In this document: positions 7,047 through 15,016 of the stretch, piece by piece
Layout of the letters: the number at the start of each line of letters is the position of its first letter
Numbering within the stretch: the first letter of the stretch is position 1
Assembly (NCBI RefSeq): GCF_016899955.1
Contig: NZ_JACJJL010000025.1
Location: forward strand, 1-56,241
Reading direction: 5' to 3'
Length of the DNA: 56,241 bases
Source of the DNA: Marseilla massiliensis
GTDB lineage: Bacteria > Bacteroidota > Bacteroidia > Bacteroidales > Bacteroidaceae
Program-made: the position numbers and the translations under genes
Notes under the pieces: model-generated
What the model was told of the DNA's origin: nothing
Seen by the model: the letters and a program-made list of their open reading frames with translations, nothing else
Databases searched by the model: none

Positions 7047-9053
7047 TTAGTTGGTTGTTTCGAGCAGGGCCTCCACCTCGGCAAACATCTGCTGGTTTGA
7101 GAATCCCTGCAGGTCTATCGACTTGGAGCGGCAGAAGGCCACACAGGTGCCGCAGCCCTGGCACAGGCCGGGGTTGACCTTTGCCACCACCTTTATCACC
7201 TTGCCGCTGCGGTCTTTTATCTCTTCGCGCTCGATGGCCTGGTAGGGGCAGGCCGTCTGGCACATGAAGCATCCCACGCAGGTGCTGAACACGGGCGGCG
7301 CCGAGCGGTTGACCACAGCCACGAGCGGCTCGCGCACCAGGTCGGGCTGCGAGAACAGCGCGGCCACCTTGGCCGCCGCGCCCGACGCCGTGGCCACGGT
7401 CTCGGGTATGTCCTTGGGTGCCTGGCATGCCCCGGCCACGAAGATGCCAGCCGTGTTGGTCTCGACGGGGCGCAGCTTTGGGTGGGCCTCGGCGAAGAAC
7501 TTGTAGGGGTCGTAGGATATGTGCAGCTTCTGCGCCAGCTCCTCAGAGCCTTGGTTCGACACTCCCGCGGTGGCCAGCACCACCATGTCGGCCTCAATCT
7601 CTACGGGAGTGGCCCCGAGCAGCGTGTCGACTCCCTTGACAATGAGCTTGCCTTCTTTCTCGTATATGCGGGCAACGCGGCCGCGCACGTAGTTGACGTG
7701 GTCTTCCTCGATGGCCCGGCGCACAAACTCCTCATAGTTCTTTCCGCCGGCCCGTATGTCCATATAGAACACATAAGACTCTCCCCCGTGCACCTTGTGC
7801 TGGTAGAGCATGGCGTGCTTGGCCGTATACATGCAGCATATCTTCGAGCAGTAGGGTATTCCCTTGGCCGGGTCGCGCGACCCGCAGCAGGCGATGAACA
7901 CCACCTTCTCCGGCACTTTGCCGTCCGACGGCCGCCGTATCTCGCCAAGCGTGGGCCCGGATGCGGATGCCAGGCGCTCAAACTGCAGCCCGGTGATGAC
8001 GTCGGCGTAGCGCCCGTAGCCGTATTCCGGGAAGAAGTCGGTGCCGAGCACGTTGAAACCGGTGGTCACAACCACCGCCCCCACCTGCTCGTTGATTATC
8101 CGGTCTTCCTGGCCGAAGCGTATGGCGTGGGTTGGGCACACCTTCTCGCACACGCCGCACTTGCCCGTGCGGTAGTGGGTGCAGTGCTCCTTGTCGATGA
8201 CGGGCTTGTTGGGCACGGCCTGCGGAAACGGCACGTAGATGGCCGTGCGCCTTCCCAGTCCGGCGTTAAACTCGCTCGGAATCTTTTTCTGTGGGCATTT
8301 CGTGGTGCAGAGTCCGCAGCCCGTGCACAGGCTCTCGTCTATGCTCTTGGCCTTGAGGCGTATCTTTGCCTCGAAGTTGCCTATGAACCCGCTCAGCGAG
8401 TCGAGCTCGGCGTAGGTGTAGAGCGTTATGTTGGGGTGCTGTGCCACCTCGACCATTCGCGGCGTAAGTATGCACTGCGAGCAGTCGAGCGTAGGGAACG
8501 TCTCGGAAAGCTGCGACATGTGGCCTCCTATCGACGGCTCCTTCTCAACCAATATCACCTTGTGGCCGCAGTTGGCGATGTCGAGCGCGGCTTGTATGCC
8601 GGCTATCCCGCCGCCTATTACCAGTGCCTTCTTTGTTATGGGCACGTGGATTGGCGTCAGCGGAGAGTTGCGGCGCACCTTCTCCACGAGCCCGTGCACA
8701 ATCTCGATGGCCTTCTCCGTGGTGTCGTCGCCCTTGGGATGCACCCACGAGCAGTGCTCGCGCAGGTTGGCAATCTCGCACAGGTAGGGGTTGAGCCCGG
8801 CTTCGGCGCATGCCTTTCTGAACGTAGGCTCGTGCATCCGTGGCGAGCATGCGCCCACCACCACGCCGTCGAGCCTGTGCTCGCGTATGGCGTTCTTTAT
8901 CAGCGTCTGCCCCGGGTCGGAGCACATATACTTGTAATCGGTGGCAAAGGCCACTCCCTCCATTGACGCGGCGGCCTCGGCCACCTTGGCGCAGTCAACC
9001 GTTGCGCCGATGTTCTCGCCGCAGTGGCAGATGAAAACTCCTATTTTTGACAT
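7047..9053 (-). CDS. hdrA: HdrA-like FAD iron-sulfur subunit (electron bifurcation core)
   Basis: The 668-residue protein is the probable flavin site at which electrons split between ferredoxin and a disulfide. The FAD motif is GGGIAG (147-152). The HdrA-specific DCSQCILTPRM follows (190-200), then ferredoxin-type sites CTGCGLCTTKC (243-253) and CTHY..CGVCEKVC (291-306). A C-terminal dicluster ferredoxin has CVGCFMCQTAC (592-602) and CQGCGTCVAFC (631-641). The N-terminal FICHCGENI segment is also typical. It follows hdrB closely and begins a run of tightly spaced genes. Methanogenic function is not implied, since soluble HdrABC is widespread in anaerobic bacteria. Confidence 0.92.
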   Translation of the reverse strand: MSKIGVFICHCGENIGATVDCAKVAEAAASMEGVAFATDYKYMCSDPGQTLIKNAIREHRLDGVVVGACSPRMHEPTFRKACAEAGLNPYLCEIANLREHCSWVHPKGDDTTEKAIEIVHGLVEKVRRNSPLTPIHVPITKKALVIGGGIAGIQAALDIANCGHKVILVEKEPSIGGHMSQLSETFPTLDCSQCILTPRMVEVAQHPNITLYTYAELDSLSGFIGNFEAKIRLKAKSIDESLCTGCGLCTTKCPQKKIPSEFNAGLGRRTAIYVPFPQAVPNKPVIDKEHCTHYRTGKCGVCEKVCPTHAIRFGQEDRIINEQVGAVVVTTGFNVLGTDFFPEYGYGRYADVITGLQFERLASASGPTLGEIRRPSDGKVPEKVVFIACCGSRDPAKGIPYCSKICCMYTAKHAMLYQHKVHGGESYVFYMDIRAGGKNYEEFVRRAIEEDHVNYVRGRVARIYEKEGKLIVKGVDTLLGATPVEIEADMVVLATAGVSNQGSEELAQKLHISYDPYKFFAEAHPKLRPVETNTAGIFVAGACQAPKDIPETVATASGAAAKVAALFSQPDLVREPLVAVVNRSAPPVFSTCVGCFMCQTACPYQAIEREEIKDRSGKVIKVVAKVNPGLCQGCGTCVAFCRSKSIDLQGFSNQQMFAEVEALLETTN

Positions 9054-9063
9054 ACTTCATGTT

Positions 9064-9909
9064 TCATTGTAGTTTGACTTCCACGATGTGGCGCTGCAGG
9101 CCGAGCGCCTTGCGGCTCAGCCCCAGGGCCAGCCCGATGGCCTGTGTGATGTATAATACGGGTATGTCCGTAGGCTCGTCGAGGCACTTGTTGATGGCCG
9201 TGCGGCGCATGTCGAGGTTAGAGTGGCACATGGGGCATGCCACCACGACGGCTTCGGCACCGCGGTCGCGGGCGTCGCCCAGTATGTTTGCCGACAGCTT
9301 GCCCACAAGGTCGGTGCGCGACACAGACAGGCCGGCCCCGCAGCATTCGGTCTTGAAGGCCCAGTCTATGGGCTCGGCGCCAATGGCCCGCATCATCCCG
9401 TCCATCGACTGCGGGTCTTCCAGCCGGTCGAAGCCGAGCACCTTGTGTGGCCTGACGAGCAGGCAGCCGTAGTAGCAGGCCACTCGGTGGGCGAAGTTAT
9501 GCCTTATCTTGCCGGGCAGCAGTTGGGCGGCGTGTTCCTGCAGGTACTGCAGCACGTTGACAATCCTCACCTTTCCGGAGTATGCCATGCCCACGGCAGC
9601 GCCCACCTTGGCGGCCAGCTCCTCGTCGCGGGCCAGCTCGTGGGCGGCCACGCTGAGCCTGTTGTAGCACGAGGCGCATGGCACCAGCACCTCGTCGAAG
9701 CCCTGCCGCTCGGCCAGCGCAAGCACCCGTGCCGGCAGTGCCACCGAAAGCTCGCGGCTCATCGAGTGGGCCGCGGTGGCCCCGCAGCAGTTCCAGTCGT
9801 CAATCTCGGTAAGTTTCAGCCCCAGCTCAGCGGCCACGGCCCTCACCGATTCGTTATATTCGCGGGATGTGCCGTTGAGCGAGCATCCCGGATAGAAACC
9901 TGTATTCAT
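9064..9909 (-). CDS. hdrB: HdrB-like disulfide reductase subunit
   Basis: The 281-residue catalytic subunit has two CCG domains that bind the noncubane [4Fe-4S] pair reducing a disulfide. The first is C9, CCG at 41-43 and CASC at 78-81. The second is C145/C149, CCG at 189-191 and CPMC at 225-228. All expected cysteines are present. The start MNTGFYPGCS (ATG at 9909) is chosen because it matches family N-termini and leaves 22 nt after hdrC. The longer frame adds 17 residues that overlap hdrC. The physiological disulfide in this bacterium is unknown. Confidence 0.9.
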   Translation of the reverse strand: MNTGFYPGCSLNGTSREYNESVRAVAAELGLKLTEIDDWNCCGATAAHSMSRELSVALPARVLALAERQGFDEVLVPCASCYNRLSVAAHELARDEELAAKVGAAVGMAYSGKVRIVNVLQYLQEHAAQLLPGKIRHNFAHRVACYYGCLLVRPHKVLGFDRLEDPQSMDGMMRAIGAEPIDWAFKTECCGAGLSVSRTDLVGKLSANILGDARDRGAEAVVVACPMCHSNLDMRRTAINKCLDEPTDIPVLYITQAIGLALGLSRKALGLQRHIVEVKLQ

Positions 9910-9931
9910 GTATAGATGTTTAGTTTTAGGT

Positions 9932-10486
9932 TCAGTCTTTCTTGTCGATGGTGTTCGCAAATATGCGCCCCACCTTGTCGCCGTTGTCCTTAAGCCTTTC
10001 CGGCACGATGTTCAGCTTGCCCTTGGCCATCATCGTCGGTGCTATGTCCACGTCTTGCATGAGCCGCATCGTGCGCATCTTGTACTCGGCCACGAGACCT
10101 ATCTCGTATGTCCGGCCGTTGTGCTTCACCATGTCGAGGAACGACTTGTGGAATGCAACTATGGGCCTGGCCTTTTCGTTTACCCGTCCCCCGGTGCGCG
10201 ACAGTTCGCGCAAGTGGTCCATTATGGCCGGCAGGTCTATTTCCATCGGGCATCGTGCCACGCAGTTCTCGCAGCTCAGGCACAGCCAGATGGCCGTCGA
10301 GCCAAGCACGCGTGCGTCGGCTTTCTCCGTGCCCGTCTGCAGCAGGCGCATCAGGAAGCTCGGTGCAATGTCCATGTCGGGCGCGAGCACGCAACCGGCA
10401 GTGCACTTGCCACACTGGTAGCAGCGGCTGACGTCGACGCCAATGTCCTCTGCCAATTTGATAGATAGTCTCTTCTTGTCTTCCAT
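9932..10486 (-). CDS. hdrC: HdrC-like ferredoxin subunit
   Basis: The 184-residue subunit links HdrA to HdrB. It has two [4Fe-4S] motifs, CYQCGKCTAGC (22-32) and CLSCENCVARC (69-79), followed by a helical tail. It is the first gene of the hdrCBA-flxDCBA series, preceded by a leader of about 220 nt and a -7 element at 10709-10716. All seven genes run the same way with gaps of 22 nt or less or short overlaps, so they form one operon. Confidence 0.9.
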   Translation of the reverse strand: MEDKKRLSIKLAEDIGVDVSRCYQCGKCTAGCVLAPDMDIAPSFLMRLLQTGTEKADARVLGSTAIWLCLSCENCVARCPMEIDLPAIMDHLRELSRTGGRVNEKARPIVAFHKSFLDMVKHNGRTYEIGLVAEYKMRTMRLMQDVDIAPTMMAKGKLNIVPERLKDNGDKVGRIFANTIDKKD

Positions 10487-10708
10487 TTACATTACATATA
10501 ATATGTTGTTTGTATGGTAGTCGTGAGCAGCATCGGTTGCTGCGTTACGGGATTGTGCCCGTTGACTCGTTTTAGTTCCTTCGCATTGTTCTGCCATTCC
10601 GGTCTGCCGCGGTTGCATTGCGGCGCTTGCCGTAGGTAGGGAGTTGCGCTTGCGTGGCGCGTTAGTTTGTTGTTCTTGCTAAATTATTTTAGGTATTCGT
10701 TCTGTAAG

Positions 10709-10716
10709 CAAAGGTA
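10709..10716 (-). promoter_or_regulatory. -7 element for the hdr/flx operon
   Basis: On the minus strand the sequence reads TACCTTTG, a perfect TAnnTTTG element. Only a weak -33 (TCTG) is visible upstream. It implies a 5' leader of roughly 215 nt (10487-10703) before hdrC, long enough for post-transcriptional control. I recognise no known riboswitch in it, only a small hairpin of GCAGC and GCTGC. Confidence 0.5.
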
Positions 10717-10739
10717 ATCATTTTTTGCAGAAGTGATAC

Positions 10740-11423
10740 CTATACCATGTTATAAAGTCTTTGATTTTAGGTTTTTTTTGGTTTGCATCTCCCCAAAAGT
10801 TGTGATGCCGGCCCGGCGGCCGCCGTCTGGTTGCGCTGCTGTGGGCCTGTGGCCGTTGCAATTCGGTGTTTCTGTGCCACCATACTGCCACCCCAACAAC
10901 CCGCTGCCATTCAGCGAGTTGCCGACAGGTGCCGTTCGGGCTTTCGGAATGTGCCGTTTTGCAGCCCGAAACAGGCCATTCCAGGGTGCGAAACAGGCCG
11001 TTTCGTGGCGCCATGCGGCGCATGCGTGAAAACAGGAAAGAGGCGGCTGTTTGTTGGCAGCACATTCGCAGGCATTTGAATGTTGCCTGAATGTGTGTTG
11101 AATAAAGCGTAGCGCTGGCCGGGCGCAGCCGGTCTATTGCCCGCATCCCGGCCTTGGTCGTGGCTCCCGGCCGCCCGATGCGCCTTTGCCAGGGGCAGCC
11201 GACAGTATCCACGGCGTCATGGGGTCATCGGTTTGGCTTCTGTCCGGCGCATTGGGCCCAACCGCCCGCCGTGCCGACTTGGTGCTGTTCGTTATGCAAC
11301 ATTAATTAGTGGGTATGATGGAAATATCGCTCTCGTTGTATCAAATTAAGATAAATTATGTGTTTGGCGCGTTCTGCAACTTATATAATATGTATATTTA
11401 CGGAAATTTTAATAATTAAAGTT
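10740..11423. other. gene-poor gap between hdr operon and type IX cargo gene
   Basis: This stretch of about 680 nt lies between divergent genes. It holds the second 22-bp-period array and no credible open frame. The final 100 nt before 11424 are AT-rich. They include TATATTTA, one base away from the -7 consensus, which may serve the 11424 gene. Confidence 0.5.
10925..11012. repeat. 22-bp-period GGCC array 2 (4 units)
   Basis: Units start at 10925, 10947, 10969 and 10991, each 22 bp. The last two carry AAACAGGCC and the last contains GAAACAGGCCGTTTC together with the preceding base, a near-palindrome. It is non-coding and upstream of the 11424 gene. Confidence 0.75.
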
Positions 11424-13628
11424 ATGAGAAATCTTGTTACGTTAATTGTCTTGTTGTTTGCGAACTTATGCGGTGTTTACGCAAATGATTGTAAAGTTAC
11501 TTACGCCCTTGACGAGGGCCTTGTTATGTATGTTATCGACTCCGAGTTCAACACGGTTGACAACGGAGGCTATGTGGCAGAAGGCAAAAACATAATGATA
11601 GCCCTGTCGTGCAAGAATGGTTATGGCTTGAAGAGCTTTACGATAAATGGTGAAGACTGCACAGACAAGCTCGGCGACAGCGATGGGAGCGGGCGAGAGT
11701 TCCAGTACATGTACCGGGTGACCGGCGACATCCATATCGAGGCACTGGCCGAGTTGAAGAAGGTGCCCGTGATAAGCAGCGTTTCGGGCAACGGCCGTCT
11801 CGAGCTGTACGACAGCGAGGGCCGGGCCATAGAGTCGGGCGAGTTGGTTACCATCGGTTCGAGCGTGACGGTCAAGGCTGTCGCCGATCCTGGAAACAGC
11901 ATCGTAGAGTTCAAGGCCAACGACCGCGACATGCTGTCCGACTTGAAGTTAGGCGAAAACCAAGTCACCCTGACCCTCAGCGAGAAGACAATATTCACCG
12001 CCGTGTTCACCGGCGAGGAGAAACCCGACAACGAGTGCGCCGTGACATGGACCGTTACGGGCGAAGGCAGCCTGAGCGTTCGCTGCGGCAACAAGGTGCT
12101 TCAGTCGGGCGACAAGGTGGTGAAAGACGACTATATAGAGATTAAGCCGATGATGGCCAAGGGCTACAGCCTCACAAGCCTTACGGTGAACGGCGTAGAA
12201 ATGGTGGCCGAGGTCAAGGGCAAGCTCTCGTTGCAGGTAAAGGAACCCACGGACATAGCAGCCACCTTCGAGGTGCTGCCGTTGTGGAGCGAGCTGGCTG
12301 CCGACGCCTTTGCCGGCGGCGATGGCACCAAGCAGAACCCGTACCAAGTGGAAACACCCCAGCAGCTGGCCAAGATTGCCAACGATGTGGACATGGGAAC
12401 CCAGACTTACAGCGGTGTTTATTTTGACATTGTTGCCGACATCGACCTCGCCGGCTACGACTGGCTGCCCATAGGCTATAAAGATACGCAAATGAGGGAG
12501 TTCGTGTTTGACGGCATCATCAACGGCAATGGGCACAAGATACGCAACCTCAACGTCAACACAGGCGAGAACATCATATCGTCCGGGTTGTTGGGCACCA
12601 CAGGAGAGCACTTCGAGCTCCACGACCTCACCATCGAAAGCGGTTCGGTCAAGGGCAACTCGATGGTCGGGGCGTTCGTCGGCTACAACCGCGGCCTGGT
12701 TGACGGTTGCACCAACTATGCCCAGGTAAGCTGCATCATATTCTATTGTGGCGGCATCGTTGGTTGCAACAGCAAGACCGATGGCATGACATCACGGATC
12801 AGGAACTGCGTCAACTACGGCAGCGTGGTGGCCGGGGCAGGCGGCATCAACGGAATATCGGCAGGCGGCATAGTAGGCGCAAACTCGGCTGTCGTGGAGG
12901 GATGCGTAAACTACGGCTCGGTTGAATCGCCCACAAGCGGTGCCGGCGGCATTGCGGCATCCATGGAAGGCGGCGTGATACGCCATTGCTACAACCGCGG
13001 CAAGGTGGAGTCGGCCATGATGGTGGGCGGCATTTGCGGAGCGGTGACAGGCCGTGAGGGCGATTGCGAGATATACAACAGCTACTCGGCAGCGTCGCTG
13101 ATGTCGTATGAGGCCAACCAGAGCGGCGGCATTTTGGGCTACCTGGTGTTTATCGAGCCCAACAAGTTTAATATGCGCAACGTCTATTTCGACATCAACC
13201 TGTTTGGTGGCCCGGCCATCGCCGTTTCAAACGACGTGTTCGCCTCGTATACCATAGACAACGCCAAGGGATTCACCACCGGCCTGATGACGTCTGAAGA
13301 CTTTGTGACGCGCCTGAACAACGAGACCGAGGGCGCCGAGCTTTGGGCCTTGGGCGCAGGCAATGAGAACGACGGCTACCCCGTTGTCGACCTGGACAAG
13401 TATGCCACAGGCATGGTTTCGCCGAAGGCCGCAGGCATGGCAGTGGGAGCGTCGGGCGGCACGATAAGCGTTGCCGGCGCCGACGCAGCCACCGTAGCCG
13501 AGGTGTACACCGTTGCCGGAGCGCTGGTTTACTCGGGCACCGTGGGCAACATGGCATCGCATGCCTTTGCCAATGGCCTTTATGTCGTAAGGGTTTCCGG
13601 TGAGTCATACAAGGTAATAGTGAAATGA
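11424..13628 (+). CDS. secreted GLUG-repeat surface protein with probable type IX sorting tail
   Basis: The 734-residue protein has a signal peptide (MRNLVTLIVLLFANLCGVYA). Beta-rich repeats resembling the InlB-type B repeat fill about residues 22-305 (three copies of an FTINGxx/LTVNGVE pattern). A GLUG region follows at about 310-640, with recurring GAFVGYN, GGIVGCN, GGIVGAN, GGICGAV and GGILGYL. The last 70 residues, with VAEVYTVAGALVYSG and ending GLYVVRVSGESYKVIVK, fit the type A C-terminal sorting domain of type IX secretion cargo. The ATG at 11424 is chosen because it opens the signal peptide. The gene stands directly upstream of sprF-gldKLMN, separated by a strong terminator. Adhesion or surface display is a family-based guess; no enzymatic motif is visible. 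Confidence 0.82.
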   Translation: MRNLVTLIVLLFANLCGVYANDCKVTYALDEGLVMYVIDSEFNTVDNGGYVAEGKNIMIALSCKNGYGLKSFTINGEDCTDKLGDSDGSGREFQYMYRVTGDIHIEALAELKKVPVISSVSGNGRLELYDSEGRAIESGELVTIGSSVTVKAVADPGNSIVEFKANDRDMLSDLKLGENQVTLTLSEKTIFTAVFTGEEKPDNECAVTWTVTGEGSLSVRCGNKVLQSGDKVVKDDYIEIKPMMAKGYSLTSLTVNGVEMVAEVKGKLSLQVKEPTDIAATFEVLPLWSELAADAFAGGDGTKQNPYQVETPQQLAKIANDVDMGTQTYSGVYFDIVADIDLAGYDWLPIGYKDTQMREFVFDGIINGNGHKIRNLNVNTGENIISSGLLGTTGEHFELHDLTIESGSVKGNSMVGAFVGYNRGLVDGCTNYAQVSCIIFYCGGIVGCNSKTDGMTSRIRNCVNYGSVVAGAGGINGISAGGIVGANSAVVEGCVNYGSVESPTSGAGGIAASMEGGVIRHCYNRGKVESAMMVGGICGAVTGREGDCEIYNSYSAASLMSYEANQSGGILGYLVFIEPNKFNMRNVYFDINLFGGPAIAVSNDVFASYTIDNAKGFTTGLMTSEDFVTRLNNETEGAELWALGAGNENDGYPVVDLDKYATGMVSPKAAGMAVGASGGTISVAGADAATVAEVYTVAGALVYSGTVGNMASHAFANGLYVVRVSGESYKVIVK

Positions 13629-13660
13629 CGTCACCGGCACAGGCCGGTAGCAATAGGCAG

Positions 13661-13699
13661 GGAGGGCGCCATCATCAGCCGGGCGCCCTCCTTTTTTTT
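13661..13699 (+). terminator. intrinsic terminator after the cargo gene
   Basis: Perfect 10-bp arms GGAGGGCGCC and GGCGCCCTCC flank an 11-12-nt loop and are followed by eight T residues (13692-13699). It separates the cargo gene from the secretion operon. Confidence 0.95.
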
Positions 13700-13889
13700 G
13701 TGGCATGGCGCCACCACCGTGGGCCTACGCGGCCTTGCGGGGGCCGCTGTCGCGGGGCTGCCGGCGGCCTTGGCGCAGGCATGCGCACAGGGGCAATGGC
13801 GGTACTGGGCGGCCGCCCGGGTGGCGAAGCGGCGGCATCGTCGGCAGGCGTTTGGGCCTCCGGCAGATGCCGGAGGCGCGCCCCCATTG

Positions 13890-13977
13890 CCAAACGGCCC
13901 GTACGGGCGTGAGAAACGGCCCGTTCGGCAGGCCAAGACAGGCCGTATCGCAACGCAAAACGGCATCTCTGCGAAAC
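13890..13977. repeat. 22-bp-period GGCC array 3 (4 units)
   Basis: Units start at 13890, 13912, 13934 and 13956. Cores are AAACGGCCCGT, AAACGGCCCGT, AGACAGGCCGT and AAACGGCATCT, the last one degenerate. The array sits in the 370-nt gap before sprF and ends about 95 nt upstream of its start, so it is a candidate regulatory site for the type IX operon. Confidence 0.72.
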
Positions 13978-14072
13978 CGCTGACGGCGAGGCTGTTGCGC
14001 ATCGGGCGTCAAAAAAGTCGAAAAGCTGCCGCCAGGCACAATAAAAACAGCCGTCGGAGCGTTATAACAGAT

Positions 14073-15011
14073 GTGTTGAAGCGAAGTAGCGTAATATTGA
14101 CCATGGTGGTGTTGGCCGTCATTTCGGCCAAGGCCCAGTATGACCCGGCCTTCTCTCATTATTGGGCGCTGGAGCCGTCGTTCAACCCTGCCTCGGTCGG
14201 AAAGGAGCAGAAGATAAACATCGCCGCCGCTTACGCCAAGACGATGTCGGGCTTTGAAAACAGCCCGAGCACCATGTATGCCGGCGCCGACATACCATTC
14301 TACCTGCTAAAGCTCTATCACGGTGTAGGCGTACAGTTCATGAACGACGCCATAGGCCTGTTCTCCCACAAGCGTTTCGCGCTGCAGTATGCTCTCAAGT
14401 ACCCTCTGCTGGGAGGCAACATAAGCGGTGGGGTCAACCTGGGGCTGCTCAGCGAGGGCTTCGACGGCAGCGGGGTAGACACCGGCGAGCCCGACGACCC
14501 GGCGTTCCCGTCGTCAGACGCCACCGGCACGGGCGTCGACATCGGAGTGGGGCTGTACTATATGCACCGCAACTGGTGGGCAGGCTTCTCCGTGCTGCAC
14601 GTCAATGCGCCCACCATAGACATCGGCGAGACGCAGAGTTTCAAGATAGACCGCACGTATTATTTGACCGGAGGATACAATATTAAGCTCAGAAACCCGT
14701 TCTTAACAATACACCCGAGCGTCATGGCACGGTATGACGGAACAGCCTACAGGGCCGACGTGACAGGGCGGGTGAAATATACCAACGGCAAGAAAATGAT
14801 GTACGGCGGACTGTCGTACAGCCCAACCAACTCGGTGACGGTGATGGTTGGCGGCAACTTCCACGGCGTAAGCCTCGGCTACAGCTACGAAGTGTACACC
14901 TCGGCCATAAGCATCGGCAACGGAAGCCACGAGATATTCATTGGCTACCAAACCGACATGGACCTGGGAAAGAAGGGACGGAACAAGCATAAAAGTGTGA
15001 GATTACTGTAA
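14073..15011 (+). CDS. sprF: PorP/SprF family type IX secretion outer-membrane protein
   Basis: The protein is a beta-barrel of the PorP/SprF family, an outer-membrane component that works with GldK-N. After a signal peptide ending ISAKA-Q the mature part begins QYDPAFSHYWALEPSFNPAS, the family hallmark (family members read YDxxxSxYxxxxxxxNPA). The frame has no ATG ahead of a full signal peptide. GTG at 14073 (or TTG at 14076) gives MLKRSSVILTMVVLAVISAKA, whereas the first ATG (14103) would leave a very short signal. It is 312 residues with the GTG start. It is followed after 5 nt by gldK. The start codon choice is inferred. Confidence 0.85.
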   Translation: MLKRSSVILTMVVLAVISAKAQYDPAFSHYWALEPSFNPASVGKEQKINIAAAYAKTMSGFENSPSTMYAGADIPFYLLKLYHGVGVQFMNDAIGLFSHKRFALQYALKYPLLGGNISGGVNLGLLSEGFDGSGVDTGEPDDPAFPSSDATGTGVDIGVGLYYMHRNWWAGFSVLHVNAPTIDIGETQSFKIDRTYYLTGGYNIKLRNPFLTIHPSVMARYDGTAYRADVTGRVKYTNGKKMMYGGLSYSPTNSVTVMVGGNFHGVSLGYSYEVYTSAISIGNGSHEIFIGYQTDMDLGKKGRNKHKSVRLL

Positions 15012-15016
15012 CAGAT

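Noticed and set aside
7482..8966. 494-codon plus-strand frame opposite hdrA
   Set aside because: It is a mirror frame of the GC-rich hdrA gene, which carries all the expected motifs on the minus strand.
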